Positions 1-6,722 of a stretch of DNA of 64,000 nt are shown piece by piece (the stretch's first letter is position 1; the number at the start of each line of letters is the position of its first letter). The DNA comes from Flavobacterium araucananum. GTDB lineage: Bacteria; Bacteroidota; Bacteroidia; Flavobacteriales; Flavobacteriaceae. The notes under the pieces were generated by a model, which saw only the letters and a list, made by a program, of their open reading frames with translations, did not search any database and was not told where the DNA came from. The stretch spans positions 1 to 64,000 of the forward strand of contig NZ_MUGS01000029.1 of the NCBI RefSeq assembly GCF_002222055.1, given 5' to 3'. Position numbers and translations under genes: made by a program.

Positions 1-127
1 AACATAGAATTTTTTAGTTAAAAAGAATGCAAACAAGAAATACATTTCTTTTACATAGTAAGCTATGCGCATTTTAAATAAGTGAAACGCCTTTTTTTAA
101 AGGTCTAAATCTATGTTTCTATATGTT
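1..127 (-). repeat. Intergenic TIR element, copy A (cut by window edge)
   Basis: This is one of four related noncoding elements in the window, here in reverse orientation compared with the other three. The end at 111-127 is the terminal inverted repeat (ctatgtttctatatgtt). The conserved inner block, the reverse complement of ggcgtttcactt, lies near 92-103. The opposite terminal repeat is partly cut off at position 1. It shares an internal agaaatgtatttctt-like segment with copy C. It lies directly downstream of the bshA stop codon. No coding potential is visible. Confidence 0.75.
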
Positions 128-152
128 AAAACAATTAACCCACGGTTATATT

Positions 153-1289
153 TTATTCTTTATAATCGTCTATTGCTTTTTGATACAAAGCCTCGTATTT
201 AGGAAGAATGTTTTTGATGTCAAATTTTTTCGCCACTTCTAAAGCATTTGCTTTAAACTCGTTCAGCGTTTTATCATCCTTAAGAATCCTGATTGCATTT
301 GCAGCCATTTCTTCTACATTTCCTACATTGCTTAAATATCCTGAAATACCATCAAAATTAACCTCTGGTAAACCTCCTGAATTACTCGAAATTACCGGAA
401 CACCGCAAGCCATTGCTTCGAGAGCTGCAAGACCAAAACTCTCTGTTTCTGACGGAAGTAAAAACAAATCGGTAAGACATAAAATCTTGTCAATTTCATT
501 ACTGTTTCCAAAGAAAATTACCTTGTCATAAATTCCTAATTCCATACACAAAGCTTCCGCTTTTTCTTTTTCAGGACCATCACCCACCATCATCAATTTT
601 GCCGGCATTTCTTTCTGGATATTATAGAAAATCTTAATAATATCCGGAATACGTTTTACTTTTCTAAAGTTACTGATGTGGGTTATGATGCGTTCATTTT
701 CCTTTGCCATCACATAACGGTGACAAGGCTGTTGCGGATCTTTTCTCATTTTATCCAACTCAATAAAATTAGGGATTACCTTTATTTTATTCTTGATTTT
801 AAACAATTTCAAGGTATCGTCTTTCAAACTCTGAGAAACCGAAGTTACATAATCTGATTTATTGATGCTAAAAGTCACCGCAGGCTTATAAAACGGGTGA
901 TTTCCTACCAATGTAATATCTGTTCCGTGAAGTGTTGTAATCATCGGAAGATTAATTCCTTCGTTTTTGAGCATTTGCTTTGCCATATATCCCGCATAAG
1001 CGTGTGGAATTGCATAATGCACGTGCAAAACTTCGATCTTGTATAACTTTACCATATCGACCAATTTGCTTGACAAAGCCAATTCGTAAGGCTGATAATG
1101 AAAAAGAGGATATTCAGGAACGTTTACTTCGTGATAGTGAACATTAGGATTTAAAAGTGCCAACCTAACGGGCTGGCTATAAGTAATAAAATGGATTTCG
1201 TGTCCGCGTCTGGCTAATTCAAGGCCTAATTCTGTAGCAACTACACCACTACCACCAAATGTTGGATAACAAACTATAGCTATTTTCAT
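153..1289 (-). CDS. bshA: N-acetyl-alpha-D-glucosaminyl L-malate synthase BshA
   Basis: This is a GT4-family glycosyltransferase that joins GlcNAc from UDP-GlcNAc to L-malate, the first step of bacillithiol synthesis in the cytosol. The protein has 378 residues, the usual family length. The N-terminus MKIAIVCYPTFGGSGVVATE is the typical BshA start with its glycine-rich nucleotide-sugar loop. A Rossmann-like GT-B second half carries the donor-binding segment ETESFGLAALEAMACG near residues 282-297, containing the E-x7-E pair. It stands alone on the minus strand: a terminator-bearing gap separates it from the upstream 160-residue protein gene, and a repeat element lies behind its stop. The main alternative would be another GT4 enzyme, but the N-terminal signature argues strongly for BshA. 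Confidence 0.93.
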   Translation of the reverse strand: MKIAIVCYPTFGGSGVVATELGLELARRGHEIHFITYSQPVRLALLNPNVHYHEVNVPEYPLFHYQPYELALSSKLVDMVKLYKIEVLHVHYAIPHAYAGYMAKQMLKNEGINLPMITTLHGTDITLVGNHPFYKPAVTFSINKSDYVTSVSQSLKDDTLKLFKIKNKIKVIPNFIELDKMRKDPQQPCHRYVMAKENERIITHISNFRKVKRIPDIIKIFYNIQKEMPAKLMMVGDGPEKEKAEALCMELGIYDKVIFFGNSNEIDKILCLTDLFLLPSETESFGLAALEAMACGVPVISSNSGGLPEVNFDGISGYLSNVGNVEEMAANAIRILKDDKTLNEFKANALEVAKKFDIKNILPKYEALYQKAIDDYKE

Positions 1290-1447
1290 GTATTAAATTT
1301 AAAAGTACGAAAGTACTCAAAATTCACGTTTATTCGAGTATACCTAATGTTAGATTTTCATAAAATTAGTCTAAATTTTATCAACTTCATCCTTTACTAT
1401 TGCGAAGCTTTGCGGGAGGCTTTTATTTTTACAAGAACTTTCTCTTA

Positions 1448-1476
1448 AACCTATCAGGTTTTAAAAACTTGTGAGG
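1448..1476. repeat. Degenerate palindromic intergenic repeat
   Basis: The segment reads as an imperfect inverted repeat: acctatcaggttt on the left pairs with aaacttgtgaggt on the right, with 10 of 13 positions matching. It lies in the 262-bp gap between bshA and the upstream gene, beside the terminator at 1492-1526. It looks like a decayed copy of a hairpin repeat, but no second copy is seen in this window, so the assignment is weak. Confidence 0.35.
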
Positions 1477-1491
1477 TATCGTTACGATCAA

Positions 1492-1526
1492 AACAAAAAA
1501 AAGCACAAAATCTAAATTTTGTGCCT
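1492..1526 (-). terminator. Intrinsic terminator behind the 160-residue protein gene
   Basis: On the minus strand a perfect stem gcacaaaat / attttgtgc closes a short loop and is followed by a run of about nine T. It lies 26 bases after the stop codon of the upstream gene, so it probably ends the amidase/mlaD/Fe-S operon before bshA. Confidence 0.8.
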
Positions 1527-1551
1527 TTGATTATTATAGTATAAACTACTC

Positions 1552-2034
1552 TTAGAAAAATCTGCTGTGCCAGCTGTCAATAGCAGGAACTTCCCAGGAT
1601 TCGTTATATTCTTCGATATTATTAACCAGGTTATTAAAAACAATTGTGTTCTCTGACACTGATTTGTCTTTGACCATTTTCTTGAAATCAATCAATGGTT
1701 TGTGTGCGATATGTTCGCCTAGTTTAAAAGTAACGTTCATTTTGTCTAACAAATCAACGTTGTATTTTTTCTCTAAGCTCTGAATAAATTCAACCGAACT
1801 ATCGATAGAACAACCCGTCGCAGCTTGCACGTCCTGATTTACAGCCAAAATAAGGAATCGGTTGTATTTTAGTTGGTACGAAGCTTCTAAACTTGTTCCA
1901 TGTGCTGCCCAACCTTCAACAAAAGCTTTCAGGTCAGTTTCTATTTCAGAAAATTCTTCCTCAGAAAATTTTCTGTTCGATTGGTAAATCCAAATTCTGG
2001 ACTCACCAGGTAAATCTTCAAAAGGTATATACAT
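1552..2034 (-). CDS. Conserved Bacteroidota protein of unknown function (160 aa)
   Basis: This is a soluble acidic protein of 160 residues that starts MYIPFEDLPGESRIWIYQSN. I recognise this type from Bacteroidota genomes, where relatives are often labelled 'ABC transporter ATPase'. No Walker A, Walker B or ABC signature motif is visible, so that label is not supported here. The middle carries a conserved-looking AATGCSIDSSV segment around residues 92-102, with a single cysteine that could be functional. No signal peptide or membrane segment is seen. It follows the CCG-domain Fe-S protein gene on the same strand with a 137-bp gap and is probably the last gene of that transcript, given the terminator behind it. 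Function is unknown. Confidence 0.8.
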   Translation of the reverse strand: MYIPFEDLPGESRIWIYQSNRKFSEEEFSEIETDLKAFVEGWAAHGTSLEASYQLKYNRFLILAVNQDVQAATGCSIDSSVEFIQSLEKKYNVDLLDKMNVTFKLGEHIAHKPLIDFKKMVKDKSVSENTIVFNNLVNNIEEYNESWEVPAIDSWHSRFF

Positions 2035-2040
2035 TTTTAA

Positions 2041-2077
2041 TTTTAGATTTAAGATTATTTGGATTTTAGATTTAAGA
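2041..2077. repeat. Short direct repeat upstream of the 160-aa gene
   Basis: The 14-mer ttttagatttaaga occurs twice, at 2041-2054 and 2064-2077, with a 23-bp period. It lies just upstream of the start codon at 2034. Such AT-rich direct repeats may be simple-sequence decay or a regulatory leader. The rest of the gap to 2171 shows no gene. Confidence 0.5.
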
Positions 2078-2171
2078 AAGTTACAAGTTTTCTTTGCCTG
2101 TTCCCTTTTCAGTCTCGAGTCAGATTAAAACCTTTGTCCCACTGAACATTTGCAACTTTATACCTTAAAAA

Positions 2172-2963
2172 CTAAAGATCCTGCGCATTAGCAATCAACT
2201 CTGCAATGTCCATTACTTTTACCTGCCCTTCTTTTTCCTGATGTTTGATACCATCTGTTAACATGGTATTACAAAACGGACAACCGGCTGCAATAATATC
2301 AGGCTGCACTTCAAGAGCATCTTCTGTACGCAATACGTTTACTTCTTTGTTTCCTGGCTCAGCATCTTTAAACATCTGCGCTCCACCCGCTCCACAACAT
2401 AATCCGTTGGCTTTTGAGCGTTTCATTTCGACCAATTCAACGTCTAATTTCTCAATTAAATCTCTTGGTGCCTCATAAACTTTATTCGCTCTTCCCAGAT
2501 AACAAGGATCGTGAAAAGTTATTTTTTTACCTTTAAATTGTCCTCCTTCAACCGCTAGTCTTCCATCGTCCATTAACGACTTTAGAAACTCTGTATGATG
2601 AATTACATCATATTGACCTCCTAATTCAGGATATTCATTTTTTAATGTATTAAAACAATGCGGACAAGCTGTTACGATTTTTTTTGCTTCATAAGCATTC
2701 AGAACCTCGATATTCATCATGGCTTGCATTTGAAACAAAAATTCATTTCCGGCACGTTTTGCAGGATCTCCGGTACAGCTCTCTTCGGTACCAAGAACTG
2801 CAAAAGAAACATTGGTACGATTTAAAATTCGTACAAACGCTTTTGTTATTTTTTTTGCTCTATCATCAAAACTTCCTGCGCAACCTACCCAAAACAAAAC
2901 TTCTGGTTGTTTTCCTTCGGCCAGCATTTCTGCCATTGTTGGTACTACTAAACTTTCTGACAT
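2172..2963 (-). CDS. (Fe-S)-binding protein with CCG domains
   Basis: This 263-residue soluble protein belongs to the cysteine-rich CCG-domain family of the HdrB/GlpC/LutA type, which bind iron-sulfur clusters and hand electrons between redox partners. The first domain shows VGCAGSFDDRAKK near residue 27 and TACPHCFNTLKNEYP near residue 98. The second shows HDPCYLGRANK, GLCCGAGGAQMF and GCPFCNTML in order, the classical CCG pattern. The neighbour upstream on the same strand is a membrane protein with two 4Fe-4S motifs, so the two probably form one electron-transfer complex. The physiological donor and acceptor cannot be read from sequence. The 140-bp spacer between them holds a long inverted repeat. 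Confidence 0.88.
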   Translation of the reverse strand: MSESLVVPTMAEMLAEGKQPEVLFWVGCAGSFDDRAKKITKAFVRILNRTNVSFAVLGTEESCTGDPAKRAGNEFLFQMQAMMNIEVLNAYEAKKIVTACPHCFNTLKNEYPELGGQYDVIHHTEFLKSLMDDGRLAVEGGQFKGKKITFHDPCYLGRANKVYEAPRDLIEKLDVELVEMKRSKANGLCCGAGGAQMFKDAEPGNKEVNVLRTEDALEVQPDIIAAGCPFCNTMLTDGIKHQEKEGQVKVMDIAELIANAQDL

Positions 2964-2974
2964 CTTCTTTTGTT

Positions 2975-3098
2975 GTTTAATCGGTTAATTGTTAAGTTGA
3001 TTAATCGTTATAAAACAGATTTATCTCCAAACTTCAATAAAACCGAAAAATTATTCTATTCTAATCAATTAAACGAATTAACGATTAACCAATTAAAC
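2975..3098. repeat. Long imperfect inverted repeat between the two Fe-S genes
   Basis: The left arm (2975-3009) and the right arm (3063-3098) are near-complementary over about 35 bases, built from TTAATCG and TTAATTG-like units. About 53 bases separate them. Transcribed on the minus strand, the intercistronic RNA could form a long AU-rich hairpin ending a few bases before the CCG gene. This could affect relative expression or mRNA stability of the two subunits, or it may be an intergenic repeat insertion. Confidence 0.6.
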
Positions 3099-3102
3099 CT
3101 TT

Positions 3103-4440
3103 TTAATTTTCATTTTTCCAATTCAACCTGTCTTGCTGACTGTATTGCCAAGGCGCTCCATTGTTTTCGATATTGGTCATCATGGCGTTTAATGACATTG
3201 GAGCAGCACTTTGTTCCATTACTAAATAACGGCGCATGTCCATAATAATAGACAACGGACTAATATTTACAGGGCATTCTTCTACACAGGCATTACAAGA
3301 TGTACAAGCCCACAATTCTTCAGGAGTAATATAATCGTTTAATAAAGTCTTATTATCCGGAACAAAAACACCTTTGTTGGCATCAATATTTTTTCCTACT
3401 TCCTGCAAACGATCTCTTGTATCCATCATAATTTTACGAGGAGACAATTTTTTACCGGTTTGATTTGCCGGACATGATGATGTACAACGACCACATTCTG
3501 TACACGTATAAGCGTTTAACAACTGAACCCAGTTTAGATCCTGAACATCACTGGCGCCAAATTTTGCAGGAGCAGCATTTTCATCAACAGGAGCAGCAGC
3601 AAATGGATCTGCGTTTGGATCCATCATTAACTTTACCTCTTTTGTAACAGAGGCCAAATTGTCAAACTGCCCTTCCGGGTTTAAGTTTGCAAAATAGGTA
3701 TTTGGAAAAGCCAAAAGAATGTGCAGGTGTTTTGAAAAGTATAGATAGTTCATAAAAACTAAAATACCGGCAATGTGCAGCCACCAAAACACTTCAAACA
3801 ACAACATTACGACTTCGTTGGAAACTCCGTTAAAGATTGGCGCAATAAACTGACTTACAGGAAAACTTCCTGCTTTATAAAAATGAGAAAATCCACCCGG
3901 AACATTTTGCAAATGCAAATCAGCTGCATTCATCAATAAAAACAATGTCATTAAAACCATCTCAAAATACAAGATGTAGTTGGCATCACTTTTAGGGAAT
4001 CCGTTTAGGTCAGGATTTATAAAACGTTTTAATCGTATTACATTTCTTCGAATCCAGAAAGTAACAACTGCAATAAGCACCAAAAGTGCCAATATCTCAA
4101 ATGAAGCAATCAAAACATCATAAACTACGCCTAAATAGGGCGCAAAAATTCTATGGGTTCCAAATAATCCATCTATAATAATTTCGAGTAACTCGATATT
4201 AATAATAATAAAACCTACGTATACAAAAATATGAAGTATGCCGGCAACAGGGCGTCTCACCATTTTTGATTGCCCCAGAGCAATCAAAGCCATGTTTTTC
4301 CAACGTGCTTTAGAATTATCTTTTCGGTTTACATCTACTCCTAAGTTTACATTTCGGATGATTTTTTTTACGCTCAATGTAAAAAAACCGAAACCAACTA
4401 TAAGAAGTACAGCGAATAAAATATTATCTAAATAACTCAT
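3103..4440 (-). CDS. Membrane-anchored 4Fe-4S dicluster protein
   Basis: This 445-residue protein has an N-terminal membrane part and a C-terminal ferredoxin part. About five hydrophobic helices are visible, near residues 6-25, 62-85, 105-128, 155-178 and 210-235. Histidines within them (for example in the IAGILVF and ILHIFVYVG surroundings) could bind haem b as in NarI/HdrE-type subunits. The soluble part has CTECGRCTSSCP near residue 312 and CTSCNACVEECP near residue 380, two 4Fe-4S motifs. It lies 5 bp from the mlaD-like gene and upstream of the CCG protein gene. Together they resemble a heterodisulfide-reductase-like quinone-linked module. The substrate is unknown. Confidence 0.85.
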   Translation of the reverse strand: MSYLDNILFAVLLIVGFGFFTLSVKKIIRNVNLGVDVNRKDNSKARWKNMALIALGQSKMVRRPVAGILHIFVYVGFIIINIELLEIIIDGLFGTHRIFAPYLGVVYDVLIASFEILALLVLIAVVTFWIRRNVIRLKRFINPDLNGFPKSDANYILYFEMVLMTLFLLMNAADLHLQNVPGGFSHFYKAGSFPVSQFIAPIFNGVSNEVVMLLFEVFWWLHIAGILVFMNYLYFSKHLHILLAFPNTYFANLNPEGQFDNLASVTKEVKLMMDPNADPFAAAPVDENAAPAKFGASDVQDLNWVQLLNAYTCTECGRCTSSCPANQTGKKLSPRKIMMDTRDRLQEVGKNIDANKGVFVPDNKTLLNDYITPEELWACTSCNACVEECPVNISPLSIIMDMRRYLVMEQSAAPMSLNAMMTNIENNGAPWQYSQQDRLNWKNEN

Positions 4441-4445
4441 TCTAA

Positions 4446-5411
4446 TTAATTTTTAGTAGTTGAATTTGCATCTTCTGTTGGTGCCACGTATGGTTTGTTT
4501 TTCTTTCCAAAAAGAGAAACATTGACATAACGTGTCGGGTACAAACGAACATCCTGCAATAACAGCTCTAACTCTTTTGATGTTTTAGCCAAATTGTTAT
4601 ACAAAGCATCGTCGTTTAATAATTTACCCGCAGTACCTTTTCCTGAGTTTAAGTTACTCATAATACCATCAACTTTAGCCAAAGTTTTATTTAGATTTCT
4701 AACGGTCTTACCTAAATCAGCTTTGTTTAAAGAATCAGATATTTTATTGAAGTTACTTGACATTTTATTAAAATTTGTCACAACTCCGTTAATCTGACCT
4801 TTATTGGTATCCAAAATAGTATTAAGACTTCCTGAAGCTCTGTGAAACTGCTCCATTGTCTGGCTTAATTCTGCTAAAGATTTTTTTAGATTTTCCTGAC
4901 CTTGTTTGTCCAAAACATTATTTAACCCGGAAACCAGGGTATTAATATTAAGAAGCATAAGGTCTAATTTTTGCTGAATAGGTTCAAATTTACCTCCCAA
5001 AGATTCGGTTAGTCCTAATTCTACAACAGATTCTAATGTTTGTCCGTCCTCAGCCGGATCTTTATCTGCCAGATTAGGTAAGATCTTAATTTGTTTTCCA
5101 CCAATTAAACTTGGGGAATACAAAGATGCCTTACTTGTTTTTGAAATTGGGAAATCTGTTTTTAACTGAAGTTCAACTAATAATTTACCAGTTACTTCAT
5201 TAATTGTGATTTTACTTACTTTACCTATTGTAAGACCATTTATCGTAACGGGTGCTGAAGCTGACAAATCCTCAACATTATTATATTCTGCATATAATGT
5301 TTTGTAATTTGCAAAAAGGTCTTTGCCTTTTAAAAAACTGTAGCCCCAAATAAATAATAAAATTGACGCGATGACTAAAATAGCCGTTTTAATTTCTCTT
5401 GTTAGTTTCAA
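4446..5411 (-). CDS. MlaD family (MCE domain) lipid-transport protein
   Basis: The 321-residue protein has one N-terminal transmembrane helix (AILVIASILLFIWGYSF, residues 10-26) followed by an MCE domain at about residues 36-115, with NVEDLSASAPVTINGLTIGK as the family signature. The rest is a long helical region rich in N, L and K that probably forms a coiled tube. MCE proteins of this type are periplasmic, inner-membrane-anchored parts of phospholipid transport systems between the two membranes. No MlaE or MlaF partner is next to it. It lies 50 bp behind the amidase gene and 5 bp before the Fe-S protein gene, so co-transcription is likely. Confidence 0.88.
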   Translation of the reverse strand: MKLTREIKTAILVIASILLFIWGYSFLKGKDLFANYKTLYAEYNNVEDLSASAPVTINGLTIGKVSKITINEVTGKLLVELQLKTDFPISKTSKASLYSPSLIGGKQIKILPNLADKDPAEDGQTLESVVELGLTESLGGKFEPIQQKLDLMLLNINTLVSGLNNVLDKQGQENLKKSLAELSQTMEQFHRASGSLNTILDTNKGQINGVVTNFNKMSSNFNKISDSLNKADLGKTVRNLNKTLAKVDGIMSNLNSGKGTAGKLLNDDALYNNLAKTSKELELLLQDVRLYPTRYVNVSLFGKKNKPYVAPTEDANSTTKN

Positions 5412-5461
5412 AATTCTTAGTGTTTGTACAAAATTAATATAAATATTCGAACAAAAGGCTA

Positions 5462-6589
5462 TTATTTGATTGCCTCTTGAATACTGATTTTTTCTCCGTC
5501 TTTATTTGCGATCAAAAAAGCAGCTCCATATCCTTTATCTTTAGCTTCTTCCAAATATTTCTTAGCAGCTCCATAGTCTGAAGTTTCCTGATAGAAATAC
5601 TTATAAATATTATTTTCGTATAACATCGTTACATTTTTTAGTCCTTTAAAGTTTTTAGGCTCTAATGTTGTTTTTTTGATACTTGCTATAAGTTGTACTT
5701 TAAAGAAAATTCCTTTTGGAGCATTTTTTGTTGCAGCAGCAGTTTCTACAACTTTAGTTTTTGTTGGTGTAGAAGTATCTCTCGCTGGTCGCGCATCTAT
5801 TAACTCTGCACTTCCTGAACCAAAATATTCTCGCTTATAACTTAAAATTGCTTCGGCAATGGCTTTAGCTATTTCATCCTGTCCTTCTTCTGAGTTTAAA
5901 ACATTTCCCTCGGTAGGATTAGAAACAAACCCGGTTTCTACTAAAACTCTTGGCATATATGCTTTATGTAATACCATAAATGGCGCTTGTTTTACACCGC
6001 CTTGTCTGATCTTCTTGCCTAACTTTTCAAAATTATCCTCGATTTTACTTGCTAATGAAATACTATTGTCTAAATATTCTTCCTGCATTAAAGTCATTCC
6101 AATCATCGATTCCGGCGAATTAGGATCGTAACCTTCGTATTTACGTTTATAATCTTTCTCTAACGTAATTACGGAGTTCTCTTTTTTGGCAGCCTCAAGA
6201 TTCGATGCCACTTTACTTAAACCCATTACATAAGTCTCCGTTCCGTCTGCAGCCGTATTTTTGTTGGCATTACAGTGTATCGAAACAAAAATATTGGAGT
6301 TTGCTCTGTTGGCAATATTGGCTCTTTCGACTAAATCAATAAAAACATCTGTTTTACGGGTATAAATAACATTTACGTTTGGACTTCCTTCTAAAATTTT
6401 TCCAACTTTCAGAACAATAGCCAAAGCAATATTTTTTTCTATTCGTCCGCTATAAACGGCGCCAAAGTCATGATCACCATGCCCGGCATCAAGTGTTACC
6501 TTAAAAACATTTGACTGACTATAGGCACAAAAAGACAATATCGTTAGAAAAAAAGTAACTATTACTTTAATTTTGTTAAATATGTTCAT
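5462..6589 (-). CDS. N-acetylmuramoyl-L-alanine amidase (AmiC-type, SPOR-like tail)
   Basis: This exported Amidase_3 family enzyme cuts the bond between N-acetylmuramic acid and the stem peptide in the periplasm. I choose the ATG at 6589 (375 aa) over the one at 6655: it gives a standard signal peptide, MNIFNKIKVIVTFFLTILSF, ending at ...AYSQ, while the longer version would overlap the divergent lptD promoter region. Zinc and catalytic motifs are LDAGHGDHDFGA, the Glu of GRIEKNIAL, SIHCNAN and VLVETGFVSN. The last 80 or so residues (from FFKVQLIASIK) resemble a SPOR-type peptidoglycan-binding tail. It heads the minus-strand operon with the MCE gene. Confidence 0.9.
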   Translation of the reverse strand: MNIFNKIKVIVTFFLTILSFCAYSQSNVFKVTLDAGHGDHDFGAVYSGRIEKNIALAIVLKVGKILEGSPNVNVIYTRKTDVFIDLVERANIANRANSNIFVSIHCNANKNTAADGTETYVMGLSKVASNLEAAKKENSVITLEKDYKRKYEGYDPNSPESMIGMTLMQEEYLDNSISLASKIEDNFEKLGKKIRQGGVKQAPFMVLHKAYMPRVLVETGFVSNPTEGNVLNSEEGQDEIAKAIAEAILSYKREYFGSGSAELIDARPARDTSTPTKTKVVETAAATKNAPKGIFFKVQLIASIKKTTLEPKNFKGLKNVTMLYENNIYKYFYQETSDYGAAKKYLEEAKDKGYGAAFLIANKDGEKISIQEAIK

Positions 6590-6666
6590 AAATTTAAAAG
6601 TTAATTTTAATAAAACGTAACAGCTATAATTTTTACAATTGATTATTTTTGACAAAAAATTATATG

Positions 6667-6674
6667 TAAGTTTG
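6667..6674 (+). promoter_or_regulatory. Putative -7 promoter box of lptD
   Basis: TAAGTTTG is an exact match to the Bacteroidota -7 consensus TAnnTTTG. It lies 48 bases before the TTG proposed as the lptD start and downstream of the ATG at 6639, which would then not be in the transcript. The upstream TTG elements are at 15 or 25 bases, not the ideal distance, so the -33 element is uncertain. Confidence 0.4.
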
Positions 6675-6722
6675 ACATGTCAAAAAACAAGCCATAATTT
6701 TACAAAAATAGCATTTAAACCT

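Noticed and set aside
1552..2034. Label 'ABC transporter ATPase' for the 160-residue protein
   Set aside because: No Walker A, Walker B or signature motif is visible; the label seems to be a carried-over error.
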